Below are positions 44,551-53,973 of a stretch of DNA of 64,000 nt, one piece after another (positions within the stretch are counted from its first letter, which is position 1; each line of letters begins with the position of its first letter). The notes under the pieces were generated by a model, which was not told the origin of the DNA, searched no databases, and saw only the letters and a program-made list of their open reading frames with translations. Made by a program: the position numbers and the translations under genes. This DNA comes from DASWHR01 sp036398095 (GTDB lineage Bacteria > Actinomycetota > AC-67). Location: contig DASWHR010000029.1 in assembly GCA_036398095.1 (NCBI GenBank), positions 9,760-73,759 of the forward strand. Reading direction: 5' to 3'.

Positions 44551-44588
44551 CTCTCCGAGGAATCAGATCAATCTGATTCCTCGGAGAG
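44551..44588. repeat. 38-base near-perfect palindrome (18-bp arms)
   Basis: CTCTCCGAGGAATCAGAT, CA, ATCTGATTCCTCGGAGAG. The arms match without error. It stands directly upstream of the Phd-like gene. The inner AATCAGAT also occurs in the weaker repeat at 9506-9543, so one DNA-binding protein could use both. Confidence 0.8.
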
Positions 44589-44693
44589 GCATCATCGATC
44601 CCGCGAGTCTCTGGGCGAAGTCCGGGAAAAGTGGGCAGATCGGGACGCTAGACTCACGGCGGTCGAAGTGGTACGGTCGTATCCGTAACAGTG

Positions 44694-44708
44694 TTTCGCT
44701 GAGTGGAA
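44694..44708. promoter_or_regulatory. IclR-type operator, site G
   Basis: TTTCGCTGAGTGGAA, followed by CGGC. It is a single copy with the same core as site F (CTGAG-GG); no good second copy is seen at 20 bases on either side. It lies 91 bases upstream of the secreted-protein gene that precedes the ABC transporter operon. Confidence 0.5.
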
Positions 44709-44799
44709 CGGCAGGAATCACGCGTGTTCGCGGCGAACGTTAAGGCCAACGTTAAGTCGACTCACGACGGACGTGCGTCCGCGAAAGGGGAGCCGAACA

Positions 44800-45303
44800 A
44801 TGAAGAAGATCGCACTCGCGGCCGTCGCCGCGGTCCTTGCGCTTAGCGTCGCGCAGGGCGCCTCGGCGCATAGGGACCCCACTCCGGATAGCAGCAACCG
44901 CTGCGACACCTGGTGGCGCAACGGCCATACGACCTCGCCCGGCAGCAGCCATGAGCACACGGCCAGCGCCGACATCAACGCGGGCGTCGTCTACGTCCAT
45001 CAGCACGGCGGCCACTACGTCGTGCGCAACGAGTACGCCTATGTCGAGGTCGTCGGCGGCCAAGGCTACCGCGGCCCGTCGCCTTCCGGACAGACATACC
45101 CGGGCCAGGGCGGGATCGTCCAAGGCGAGATCGACCCCGGCATGGGAATTCCCGACGTCGACTTTCACGGCAATGTCTTCGGACCCGACGTCGATCACCC
45201 GCCGGCGGCCGACCCCGCAGCGATCCAGAGCTGGGCAAACGGATACAACTACCTTGCTTGCGTCAACGCTGCGAATTCCAAGATCATCGATCTGAAGAAG
45301 TAG
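44800..45303 (+). CDS. Secreted protein preceding the ABC transporter operon
   Basis: 167 residues. Signal peptide at residues 1-23 (MKKIALAAVAAVLALSVAQG then ASA). Mature part with CDTWWRNGHTTSPGSSHEHT, HQHGGHYVVRNEYAYVEV and a Gly/Pro-rich stretch, C-terminal ACVNAANSK. The many histidines could bind metal. Gap of 24 bases to the substrate-binding-protein gene, which has its own AAGGAGG. Co-transcription with the transporter is likely, so it may help capture the substrate. No family recognised. Confidence 0.7.
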   Translation: MKKIALAAVAAVLALSVAQGASAHRDPTPDSSNRCDTWWRNGHTTSPGSSHEHTASADINAGVVYVHQHGGHYVVRNEYAYVEVVGGQGYRGPSPSGQTYPGQGGIVQGEIDPGMGIPDVDFHGNVFGPDVDHPPAADPAAIQSWANGYNYLACVNAANSKIIDLKK

Positions 45304-45327
45304 GCGACACTCGAAGGAGGGGTCCGT

Positions 45328-46980
45328 TTGAAGCGCATCTCGGGCGAGCGAATCAAAGCCACTCTCAGCGATCAGTGGCGCGGCCTGGGCGCGTTCATCG
45401 CGGTCCTTCTCCTCGTGAACGTCCTTGTCGCCGTGCGCGACGCGTCTCGGCTCACCGAGCCGGCCGCGTCGTCCACGCTTGCGAATCCGAACGGATCGAA
45501 CGGTTCCGGCACCGGCACCGGCACCGGCACGGAGGTACTCGGGGAGCAGGTCACGCGACCGAACGTCCCGCCGCCGGCCTCGACGCTCGGATCGATCCCG
45601 AACGTGCGCGGTCTCAAGTCCCTGCCGCCCGGCGTGAAGCCCGGTGTCACCCGCACCCTGCTTCCCGGCGTCAACGACAAGGAGCTCCTGGTCGCCTACT
45701 ACTGGAAAGGCGACCGAACCAAGACCAGCCCGTACCTGAACCAGACCGGCAGCGGCCAGGAAGGCAACGTCGATGAGGCCGAAGCCTTCCGCGCGATGAT
45801 CGCGTGGATCAACAAGCACGCCGACGACGGCAGCGAGTTTCTCGGCTACAAGTTCAACCTTCACGGCCGCAAGCTCGTCGGCCACGTGAAGGAAGCCGGG
45901 CAGTATCCGGACGACTACGCGGCCACGGCCGAGTACCTGGCCAAGGACCTCAAGCTGAAGGGCGCGGCCAAGCCCGGTCCGTTCGCGGCGATCTCATCGC
46001 ACGGATCCCTGTCGGCCTACATCTGCCCGCGCATGGCGAAGGCCGGGATCTTCAACCCGAGCACCTACGACCTCGACTGGGGCCTGTACGCGAAGACGAA
46101 CGGCTACTGCATGTCGGCCGGACAATCGTGGGCCGACCAGGTCGAGGCGATGGTCGCCTACGTCTCGAAGCAGGTCTCCAAGACCGAGTACCTCACCGCA
46201 GGAGTCGGACAGAAGCGCGTCTACGGAATCCTCTACGCCGAATACCCGGGCCTGATCGATTCGGCGCCCAAGGTCAAGGCGTTGATCGAGAAAGCCGGTG
46301 TGCCGGTCAAGTCGATCTATTCGATCGCCGCCGACCTGACCACGGGGCAGGGCATGGCACCATCGCTGGTCAACAAGTTCCGCGGCGACGGGGTCAACAC
46401 GCTGATCATTCCCGACGCCGGCGCGCCGCTGAATTTCACGCACGCAGCGCAGGCCAACGGCTACAACCCGGACTACATCATCTGGCCGTGCTCGGGTCAG
46501 GACAACGCGGGCATGGTACGGCTCTACAACGCGGGTCAATGGACGCGCGCGTCGGGGCTCACGTGCTACGACGAGCACTTCAACCCCGACCTGACCAACG
46601 ACGGCATCTCGAGCCAGACCGAATGGTGGAAGATGTACAAAGAGGTCAAGCCCAACAGCGAGCCTCCCTCGCCCACGCCGTTCGTGGCGCAATCGTTCAT
46701 CCCGATCCTGGCCGGCATTACCGAGGCCGGATCGGATCTGACGCTCGAGACGTTCCGCGTGGGGCTCACGAAGTTCAAGCCCTATCGCTATGACGCGATC
46801 GAAGGGCGCACCACGAATCCGCGTTCGATGCTCGTCACGGTCGACATGACCGACGGCGGACAGATCGGCGATGCGGCGAAGCTGCGGTGGGATCCGGCCA
46901 AGCGCACCCCCGGCGCTACCACGACCGGCGCCTACGATTATCCTGAGAACAAACGCTACAAGCGCGCCACCGACTACTAG
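45328..46980 (+). CDS. Membrane-anchored branched-chain-amino-acid-type ABC substrate-binding protein
   Basis: 550 residues from a TTG behind AAGGAGG. Residues 20-37 form a membrane anchor (LGAFIAVLLLVNVLVAV) in place of a lipobox, then a low-complexity linker (GSNGSGTGTGTGTEV). Residues about 110-540 are Peripla_BP_6-like: ELLVAYYWKGDRTK, QYPDDYAATAEYLAKDL, KRVYGILYAEYPGLIDSAPK, VNTLIIPDAGAPLNFTHAA. Such proteins bind amino acids, amides or organic acids for LivHMGF-type importers. It is larger than usual (about 400). Followed by three fused transporter genes. Confidence 0.85.
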   Translation: MKRISGERIKATLSDQWRGLGAFIAVLLLVNVLVAVRDASRLTEPAASSTLANPNGSNGSGTGTGTGTEVLGEQVTRPNVPPPASTLGSIPNVRGLKSLPPGVKPGVTRTLLPGVNDKELLVAYYWKGDRTKTSPYLNQTGSGQEGNVDEAEAFRAMIAWINKHADDGSEFLGYKFNLHGRKLVGHVKEAGQYPDDYAATAEYLAKDLKLKGAAKPGPFAAISSHGSLSAYICPRMAKAGIFNPSTYDLDWGLYAKTNGYCMSAGQSWADQVEAMVAYVSKQVSKTEYLTAGVGQKRVYGILYAEYPGLIDSAPKVKALIEKAGVPVKSIYSIAADLTTGQGMAPSLVNKFRGDGVNTLIIPDAGAPLNFTHAAQANGYNPDYIIWPCSGQDNAGMVRLYNAGQWTRASGLTCYDEHFNPDLTNDGISSQTEWWKMYKEVKPNSEPPSPTPFVAQSFIPILAGITEAGSDLTLETFRVGLTKFKPYRYDAIEGRTTNPRSMLVTVDMTDGGQIGDAAKLRWDPAKRTPGATTTGAYDYPENKRYKRATDY

Positions 46981-47019
46981 CCGGACGGCGCACCCCCACA
47001 ACGGAGAGGATCTCCGGAC

Positions 47020-48912
47020 GTGCCACCTGCGGGCATCATCGTTCTCGGCCTCGTTCAAGGCTCGCTGGCGGGACTGAACAGCCTTGGGCTGGTCCTGCTC
47101 TGGCGGACCATGCGCTTGATCAATCTTGCGCAAGCGACGCTCGGTCTGGTCGGCGGCGTGCTCGTCGGCCTGCTCGTCACGCAAGCGGGGTGGAGCTTTT
47201 GGTGGGCCGCGCCGCTGGGCATCGCAGTCGGCGCGCTGCTGGGCCTTGCATCCGAGCGTCTGGTGCTCCGGCGGCTGCAGGACGCGCCGCGCGTCGTGCT
47301 GCTGATCGCAACCATCGGTCTTGCGTCGTTGTTCGCCGCGATCCAAACCGCCCTCCCGTTCATCTTCGGCGGACGCTTGCCGACCTACACGATCGATCTG
47401 GGCTTCTCGCTCGATCTGTTTCCGGTGAAGCTGCTCGGCCCCCATCTGCTGGCGCTGATCGTGTTTCCGATCGCGCTGGCGGCGACGCTGCACTTCGTGC
47501 ATCGCAGCCGCATCGGGCTGGCCGCGCTCGCACTGGGGCAAGACCAAGAGCGCGCGCGGACGCTGGGAGTTCCGGCCGGCGTCGTGCGCGCGGCGGTGTG
47601 GGCCGTCGCCGGCGCGCTCGCAAGCGTGAGCGGCATCTTGTCCATCCCGGTGCTCGGCTTCAACATCGGCGGCGGGCTCGGTCCGACCGTGCTACTGCTG
47701 ATGCTCGCGCCGGCCGTGTTCGCCGGCTTGCGCTCGATCACGGGCACCGCCGTCGCCGCGCTGGCGCTCGGCGTCGGCTACCAGTTGATCCTGTGGTACA
47801 CGCCGCGCGCCGGCGTGGCCGACCTCGCACTCGCAGGAACGGTGCTGGCCGCCGTGGCGCTGCAGCGCCGCCGCCTCGGCCGGGTCGAGGCCGCCACGCG
47901 CGCATCATCGTGGGAGGCCGCGGCCTCGCCGCGTCCGGTGCCGTGGCGGCTCGCGTCGCTGCCCGGCGTCCAACTCGGCGGCGGCCTGTTCGCCGTCGTC
48001 GCGATCGTCGCGGCCTCGCTGCCGCCGCTCGTGCTCAGCGCCAGCAGTCAGGTTCGCTACGCGACGACGGCCGCCTACGCGATCGCGGCGCTCGCCGTCG
48101 CGGTCGCCTGGATGTTCGCCGGCGAGGTCGTGCTCGGCCACTGGGGCGTCGCCGGCCTCGGCGCCGCCGTCGCCGCGCTCACGCCCGGTCCGTGGATTGC
48201 CCGCGCGCTGATCGCCGCCGCGGCGATGGGCGCGACCGGCGCGGCGATGGCGCTGGCATCGCGGCGACAAGCCAGTCTTTCGTTCGCGGTGCTCGGCCTT
48301 GCGGCCGCAGCCGCGGCCCCGAGCGTGCTCCTGATGGTCGGCGAGCACACCGTGCCGGCCGACGTGAAAACCGTGGGAATGATCGGCGGCGGGATGGCCG
48401 TCGCGATCGCCGTCGCGCTGTCGCGTCTGCGCGCAAGCGTGGCGGGCTTCACGATGGTCGCGGCGCGCGACGATCCGCAGCGCGCGCCGTGGCTCGGCGC
48501 GTCGGTGATGCGCTCGCGCGTGATCGCGCTGTCGCTGTCGGGCGCGCTCGCGGGGCTCGCCGGCGCGCTGTACCTTGCCGCGACGCCCGCCGGGATCGCA
48601 CCCGGCGCGTTCGATCCGGTCTGGTCGCTGGACCTGCTCGCGATGGCGGTGATAGGCGGGCTCGGCTCGCCGTCGGGAGCGCTGCTGGGCGCGCTCGCGA
48701 TTCGCGCCGCGCGAATCTTCTTGCCGCCAGAGTGGGCGGCCGTCACGTCCGGTGCCGGCGTGATCTTGGTCGTGTCGTTCCTGCCGGGCGGTCTCGGTCG
48801 CGGGCTGCAATGGATGCGCGACCGCGCGGTCCGCGTGCTCGCCGGCCCCGCCGAAGGCGACGCGTCCCAGACCCCGCAAGCCGGAGCGCGCGAAGCGGTG
48901 AACGCAACGTGA
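47020..48912 (+). CDS. Fused LivH-LivM ABC permease
   Basis: 630 residues from a GTG. Residues 1-290 are LivH-like (VQGSLAGLNSLGLVLLWRTM, RLINLAQATLGLVGGVLVGL, ALGQDQERARTLGVPAGVVR). Residues about 315-600 are LivM-like (AAYAIAALAVAVAWMFAGEV, VLGHWGVAGLGAA, FTMVAARDDPQRAPWLG, MAVIGGLGSPSGALLGA). The two membrane subunits are normally separate genes; here one chain provides both halves. GTGA overlap with the next gene. Confidence 0.9.
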   Translation: MPPAGIIVLGLVQGSLAGLNSLGLVLLWRTMRLINLAQATLGLVGGVLVGLLVTQAGWSFWWAAPLGIAVGALLGLASERLVLRRLQDAPRVVLLIATIGLASLFAAIQTALPFIFGGRLPTYTIDLGFSLDLFPVKLLGPHLLALIVFPIALAATLHFVHRSRIGLAALALGQDQERARTLGVPAGVVRAAVWAVAGALASVSGILSIPVLGFNIGGGLGPTVLLLMLAPAVFAGLRSITGTAVAALALGVGYQLILWYTPRAGVADLALAGTVLAAVALQRRRLGRVEAATRASSWEAAASPRPVPWRLASLPGVQLGGGLFAVVAIVAASLPPLVLSASSQVRYATTAAYAIAALAVAVAWMFAGEVVLGHWGVAGLGAAVAALTPGPWIARALIAAAAMGATGAAMALASRRQASLSFAVLGLAAAAAAPSVLLMVGEHTVPADVKTVGMIGGGMAVAIAVALSRLRASVAGFTMVAARDDPQRAPWLGASVMRSRVIALSLSGALAGLAGALYLAATPAGIAPGAFDPVWSLDLLAMAVIGGLGSPSGALLGALAIRAARIFLPPEWAAVTSGAGVILVVSFLPGGLGRGLQWMRDRAVRVLAGPAEGDASQTPQAGAREAVNAT

Positions 48913-50345
48913 GCGAGGCGCTCCGCGTTGCCGGGTCCGACACCCGCGAGGCGATGGCGACGCCCACGGTTCGCGCCGCCGCGTTCGCCGCGGGCTTGGC
49001 GGCCGCGCCCGGCTGGGCCGCCGCGATCCTCGCGCCCGCCGCATGGGGCGAGCACCTCGCCATGGACGAGCGCGTCGCGCCGTGGTTCGCGATCGCACTG
49101 ATCACCTCGGGCGTGCTCGCGGCGGCAGTTGCGTGGCGACGAGGCCCCGAAACCGGCGCCCCCACGGTTCCCAGCGGCACGGCCGAGCCATACCGCATCC
49201 CGCCCGGCTTCGGCGCGCTGCTCATCCTGATTCTGCTGTGCGTCGTCGCCGGCGCCTCGAACGACGAGACGCTCGTCGCGATGCTCCTTCCGCTCGTTCC
49301 CGCGCTGTCCGGATGGGCGGCGGGCCAGGCCGCGCGGCTCTCCACGGGTGCGTGCGTCCCGGCGGTCCTTCCGGCTGCGAGCGGCGTCGTGGTGGCCTTC
49401 GCGCTGGCCGGTGTCGCCGGCGGACTGCATCTCGCGCGCACCGGCACCGGCAGCGGCGCGCGCAGCGGCGCCTGGTGGACGATCGCCTACGTCGCCGGCG
49501 CGGCCGTCCACCTGATCCGCGCGCGGCGGTCGCTGGACGTGGACCGCAAGCGCATCTGGGCTCGCGCCGCGCTGGCCGCAAAACAATCCGAGCCGGTGCG
49601 GCATCCCGGCCGCGGCGAGCCGATGCTGGTCCTTGAGCGCGTGGATGTGTCGTTCGGGCCGAATCATGTGCTGCGCGACGCGAGCGTGACCGTCGGCGCC
49701 GGCGAGCTCGTCGCGCTCGTCGGCGGCAACGGTGCCGGCAAGTCCACGCTGCTGCGGGTCGCCGCCGGCCTCATCGCACCCGACGCGGGGCGCATCCTGC
49801 TCGACGGCGACGACGTATCGACGCTGCGCCCAGAAGAGCGATCGGCCGCCGGGCTCGCGTTCGTGTCGGGCGCGCGGCCGGTCTTCCCCGACCTGACCGT
49901 GATCGAAAACCTTCGCGTCGCCGCCTACCGATCGCATCAGACGCAGCGCTCGTTCGATCGCGCGACCGAGGCGGTGCTGGCGCTGGTGCCGACGCTCGCG
50001 CACCGGCCGCGCGCGAAGGCCGGCGTTCTGAGCGGCGGCGAACAGAGACTCCTGGCCGTGGCGCAAACGCTGTACCGGATTCCGGTCGCGTTGCTCGCCG
50101 ACGAGTTGACGCTCGGCTTGGATCTGGACGCGCGACTCGCGGTGTTGGATCTGCTGCGCGTGCTCGCCGACCGCGGCGTCGCCGTCGTCGCCGTCGATCA
50201 CGACTTGCCGTCGCTGCTGCCGCGCGCCGATCGTGCGGCGCTGATCACCGAAGGCGGCGTGGTGCTTTATCCGAAGCCCGCGACGCTGCTCGAGCAGCGC
50301 CAAGACCTGCTGCCGGCGACGTTCCTCGCGGGGGCGGGCATATGA
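48909..50345 (+). CDS. Membrane domain fused to LivF/LivG-type ABC ATPase
   Basis: 478 residues from a GTG (GTGA overlap). Residues 1-225: about six hydrophobic helices without known family (FAAGLAAAPGWAAAILAPAA, LLILILLCVVAGASND, VVVAFALAGVAGG). Residues 239-478: ABC ATPase with Walker A GGNGAGKST, signature LSGGEQRLLAVA, Walker B VALLADELTLGLD (D-E), and switch VAVDHD. In other LivFGHM systems the ATPases carry no membrane domain. ATGA overlap with the next gene. Confidence 0.88.
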   Translation: MSEALRVAGSDTREAMATPTVRAAAFAAGLAAAPGWAAAILAPAAWGEHLAMDERVAPWFAIALITSGVLAAAVAWRRGPETGAPTVPSGTAEPYRIPPGFGALLILILLCVVAGASNDETLVAMLLPLVPALSGWAAGQAARLSTGACVPAVLPAASGVVVAFALAGVAGGLHLARTGTGSGARSGAWWTIAYVAGAAVHLIRARRSLDVDRKRIWARAALAAKQSEPVRHPGRGEPMLVLERVDVSFGPNHVLRDASVTVGAGELVALVGGNGAGKSTLLRVAAGLIAPDAGRILLDGDDVSTLRPEERSAAGLAFVSGARPVFPDLTVIENLRVAAYRSHQTQRSFDRATEAVLALVPTLAHRPRAKAGVLSGGEQRLLAVAQTLYRIPVALLADELTLGLDLDARLAVLDLLRVLADRGVAVVAVDHDLPSLLPRADRAALITEGGVVLYPKPATLLEQRQDLLPATFLAGAGI

Positions 50346-52438
50346 CCGCGGCGCTCTCGCTTCACGACGTGCACGTCCGCATCGGCGAGGCGCACCTGCT
50401 CGACGGCGTCACGCTGCAGATCGAGGCGGGACGCATCGTCGCGCTCGTCGGCCCGAACGGCGCCGGCAAGACGACGCTGCTCGACGCGATCTCGGGCGTG
50501 CTGGCCGCCGTGTCGGGCCGGGTCTCGATCGCCGGCAACGGAGCGGGGCACCGCACCGGAAGCGGTCCGCGCGGCGGCGTGGGGCGCGTCTTTCAAGGCT
50601 CGCCGCTCCCGGAGACGCTCACCGTCGGTGAAGTCGCGGCGGTCAAGTGCGGCGGACGAATCCCCGCGGCCGCGTTGCTCGGACGCTTCGGCTTGATGCC
50701 GCACGCGTCCTCGTTCGTCGGCGAGCTGTCCACCGGCATGCGTCGCATCCTCGATCTTGCCGTCGCGACCGTCGGCTCGCCGTCGGTTCTTCTGCTCGAC
50801 GAGCCGTCGAGCGGGCTCGCGCAATCCGAGATCGAGCATCTCGCCCGGCTGCTGAAGGACTGGCGCGACGCGACCGGCGCGGCGGTGCTGATCGTCGAGC
50901 ACGATGCCTCGCTGGTGAAGGCGGTCGCCGACGAGGTGATCGTGATGGATGCCGGCCGCATCACGGCGCGCGGCGCGCCCGATGCGGTCCTGAAGGGCGC
51001 CCGGAAGGGCGCGATCACGCGGCTGCACTCGCCGCACGAAGCCCATTTCCAGACCGCGCTCGCGACCGTCGCCGACGGCGCGTCGGCCGCGCCGCCGCTG
51101 GTGCGCCGCTCGCTGTCCACCTGGACGCTGCTTCGGCTCGGCTTGCGCGAGTTCTCGGCCGGGCTCGCCAGCGTGATGATCCTCGGGGTCCTCAACCGCG
51201 TGATGAAGGTGGAGCTGGGCATCAGCCTCGCCGTGACGGCCGCGGTGCTTGCGACCTACAACTTCGCGGCCCCGTTCGCATTGATGATCGGTCATCGCTC
51301 CGATACCAAGCCGATCTTCGGTCGAAAGCGGTCCCCGTACATCATCGGCGGCGCGCTCATCACCGGCGCGTGCGTGATCGCGGCGCCGCACGTCGCCGGC
51401 CGGTTACAGCACGGCGTCACCTTCGGGGCCGTCGCGACCTCGGTCGCGTTGTTCGTCGCGATGGGCATCGGCATGTACGGATCGGGCACCGTGTTCTTCG
51501 CGCTGCTCGCCGACATCGCACCGGCCGCCGAGCGCGGCCACGCCGCGTCGATCGTCTACCTGGAGTTGATGGCAGGCATCTTGGCCGGCGTCGCGCTCAC
51601 CGGCGCGGTCGTCGAGGACGGCGCCGGAAACTTGCCGACGCTGTTCGCGCTCGCCGGCGTGCTGGTCGTCGCGTTCTCGACGCTCGCGGTCTGGGGCATG
51701 GAAAAGCGCACCCGTCCGGCAACGCGCGACGAGCCCGACGAGCTGTACGTGCCGCTCCGCAAGGCCGTTCGCGGACTGGCCGCGATCCCGCAGGTGCGGG
51801 CCTTCTTCGCGTTCATGGTCCTGTCCACGGTGTTCTTGTTCCTCCAGCAAGCCGTGCTCGAGCCGTTCGGCGGCGACGTGCTCGGCTACTCGGTGCGCGC
51901 CACCAGCGCCTTCAACGCGATCATGACCATCGGCATCGTGGTCGGCATGCTGCTGGCCGGCCGGCCCTGGGCCGAGCAGTACGGCCACGCAACCATCGCG
52001 CGGTGGGCGTTGATGGCCGCGGCCGCATCCTTCGCCGGCCTGGCCGCCGCGGCCGCCGCTTCGGCCGCGCCCCCCGCATGGCTGTCGATCATGGGCATCG
52101 GCCTGGCGTCCGGACTGTTCAACGTTGCCGTGCTCGCGCTGATGATGGGCATGGCCGACAAGCGCCGCACCGCGCTGTTCATGGGCACCTGGACGGTCGC
52201 GCACGCGATCGCCGACGGAAGCGCGGTCGCCGGAGGCGGCGCGATCTTCGAGTTGGCCCGGGGAATCCTCGGCAGCGTCCCCGGCGGCTACGCAACCGTC
52301 TTCGCGATCGAGGCGATCGGCCTGGCGCTGTGCATCCCTTTGCTCGCTCGGGTCAACCCGAAGCGCTTCGCCGAGGAAGCCCAGGCCATCGACGTGGAGG
52401 CCATCGCCGCCGAACCGGCCCGGGCCCGCACTCCCTAG
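50342..52438 (+). CDS. ABC ATPase fused to PucC/BCD-family MFS carrier
   Basis: 698 residues. Residues 1-240: LivG/F-type ATPase with Walker A VGPNGAGKTT, signature ELSTGMRRILDLA, Walker B VLLLDEPSSGL and the His of LIVEHD. Residues about 255-680: MFS carrier of PucC/bacteriochlorophyll-delivery type (RLGLREFSAGLASVMILGVL, GRKRSPYIIGG, GMYGSGTVFFALLADIAP, AAERGHAASI, LALMMGMADKRRTALFMGTW). An ABC ATPase joined to an MFS carrier is very rare. It may couple uptake and exchange of the same substrate. Last gene of the transporter operon; convergent with the ligase gene. Confidence 0.85.
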   Translation: MTAALSLHDVHVRIGEAHLLDGVTLQIEAGRIVALVGPNGAGKTTLLDAISGVLAAVSGRVSIAGNGAGHRTGSGPRGGVGRVFQGSPLPETLTVGEVAAVKCGGRIPAAALLGRFGLMPHASSFVGELSTGMRRILDLAVATVGSPSVLLLDEPSSGLAQSEIEHLARLLKDWRDATGAAVLIVEHDASLVKAVADEVIVMDAGRITARGAPDAVLKGARKGAITRLHSPHEAHFQTALATVADGASAAPPLVRRSLSTWTLLRLGLREFSAGLASVMILGVLNRVMKVELGISLAVTAAVLATYNFAAPFALMIGHRSDTKPIFGRKRSPYIIGGALITGACVIAAPHVAGRLQHGVTFGAVATSVALFVAMGIGMYGSGTVFFALLADIAPAAERGHAASIVYLELMAGILAGVALTGAVVEDGAGNLPTLFALAGVLVVAFSTLAVWGMEKRTRPATRDEPDELYVPLRKAVRGLAAIPQVRAFFAFMVLSTVFLFLQQAVLEPFGGDVLGYSVRATSAFNAIMTIGIVVGMLLAGRPWAEQYGHATIARWALMAAAASFAGLAAAAAASAAPPAWLSIMGIGLASGLFNVAVLALMMGMADKRRTALFMGTWTVAHAIADGSAVAGGGAIFELARGILGSVPGGYATVFAIEAIGLALCIPLLARVNPKRFAEEAQAIDVEAIAAEPARARTP

Positions 52439-53973
52439 AATTTTCGGTCGCGGAGGGCGCGCTTGAGGACCTTGCCAGCGGCGTTGCGCGGGAGCGCGTC
52501 CAGGAACACGTACCGCTTGGGGATCTTGAAGCCGGCGAGCGAGGCCCGGCAATGCGCGTCGAGCTCCTTCTCTCCGGTGTTCGATCCGGGTGCCACGACC
52601 ACGAAGGCGGCAACCTGCTCGCCCCAGGTTTCGTCGGGCAGGCCGGCGACGGCGACGTCGCGCACGTCGGGGTGCTGCACCAGCACGTCCTCGACCTCGC
52701 GCGGGTACACGTTGGTGCCGCCGCTGATGATCATGTCCTTCGTGCGGTCCACGATGTACAGGAAGCTCTCCTCGTCGATGCGCGCGATATCGCCGCTCGA
52801 CAGAAACCCGTCCGGCGTCGTGCACGCCTGCGTCGCCTCGGGATCCTTCAGGTACCCGTTCATCAGATACGGCGAGCGGCTGAACAACTCGCCCGTCCCG
52901 CCCGGCACCACGGGATTGCCGTCGGCATCGACGACGCGGACCTCGGTCATGAACCACGGCGGGCCGACCGAGCCGGGCTTGCGCAGCACATCGGCGGGCC
53001 GGCAGTTCGACACGATCCCCGCCTCGGTCGAACCGTAGAGTTCGTGCAACCCCACGTGCGGGAACGCATCGGTGACCCAGAGCTTGAGCGGATGCGGCAT
53101 CGGGGCGGCGTTGAAGTACAGCGTCTCGAGCGCGGTCAGGTCGTAGATCATCGCCGCGTCGTCCCCCAGCGCGCGAATCATCTGCGCGTGCGTCGGCACC
53201 AAGAACACCGACTGTGCGCGCGACTGGGCGCACATCGCCAGGAACTTCTCGGGATCGAACGAGCGCAGCATCCACAGCTCGCCGCCGACGTGTAGCGCGC
53301 CGAACCCGAATGCGAAGCCGGCGCCGTGATACATCGGCGCGACCGCGATGGTGCGCCGCCCCGGCCCCAAGCCCCACTCCAGCGCCGTCCCGTAGAACGT
53401 CAACGCCCGCGACCGGTGGCTGATCATGACGCCCTTCGGCCGGCCGGTCGTGCCCGAGGTGTAGGCGATGCAGAACGGCTCGCGCTCGTCCACGTCGATG
53501 CCCGCGTCGGCAGCCGACGCGGACTCGATCGCGCTTTCGTAGGACGGGCCGAGCGAGGTGCCGTCGATCGTCAGCGTCAGCGTCTGCGGATGCGCGTCCA
53601 GCGCCGGTGCGGCGATCGACGCGAGCGACTCGTCCACGATCGCGGCGCGCGTTTCGGCATGGTCCACGATGAAGGCGACCTCGGGCGCGGTCAGGCGCGG
53701 GTTGACCGGCACCATCTGCATCCCAACGCGCGCGATCCCGGCAGCGATCTCCGGATACTCCAGCCGGTTACCCAGCACCACCGCGATGCGATCGCCGGGC
53801 GAAAGACCCGCCGACAGCAGCGCGTTGCCGGCGCGCCGCGCGCGCTCGTCGAGCGCCGCGTAGGTCAAAGCTCGCTCCCCGTCGACCACCGCAGTCGCGC
53901 CCGGCGTCGCGATCGCGAACTCGCGGATTCCGCTCGCGATGTTGAGCGGCGCGCCGCCCGTCCTGATCGTCAT
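52435..53973 (-). CDS. AMP-dependent acyl-CoA synthetase/ligase
   Basis: 512 residues. Activates a carboxylate to the acyl-CoA via acyl-AMP. ATP motif YTSGTTGRPKGVMISHRS, ELYGSTEAG, GDIARIDEESFLYIVDRTKD, and the C-terminal catalytic Lys in PRNAAGKVLKRAL. Starts one base from the SDR stop (TGATG), so TetR, SDR and ligase are in line. It gives a second route, besides the CoA-transferases, into CoA-ester metabolism. Confidence 0.93.
   Translation of the reverse strand: MTIRTGGAPLNIASGIREFAIATPGATAVVDGERALTYAALDERARRAGNALLSAGLSPGDRIAVVLGNRLEYPEIAAGIARVGMQMVPVNPRLTAPEVAFIVDHAETRAAIVDESLASIAAPALDAHPQTLTLTIDGTSLGPSYESAIESASAADAGIDVDEREPFCIAYTSGTTGRPKGVMISHRSRALTFYGTALEWGLGPGRRTIAVAPMYHGAGFAFGFGALHVGGELWMLRSFDPEKFLAMCAQSRAQSVFLVPTHAQMIRALGDDAAMIYDLTALETLYFNAAPMPHPLKLWVTDAFPHVGLHELYGSTEAGIVSNCRPADVLRKPGSVGPPWFMTEVRVVDADGNPVVPGGTGELFSRSPYLMNGYLKDPEATQACTTPDGFLSSGDIARIDEESFLYIVDRTKDMIISGGTNVYPREVEDVLVQHPDVRDVAVAGLPDETWGEQVAAFVVVAPGSNTGEKELDAHCRASLAGFKIPKRYVFLDALPRNAAGKVLKRALRDRKF

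Noticed and set aside
50647..53295. Open frame of about 880 codons on the plus strand over the ABC-MFS gene and ligase
   Set aside because: Low-complexity Arg/Gly product and conflict with two genes that have full family motifs.
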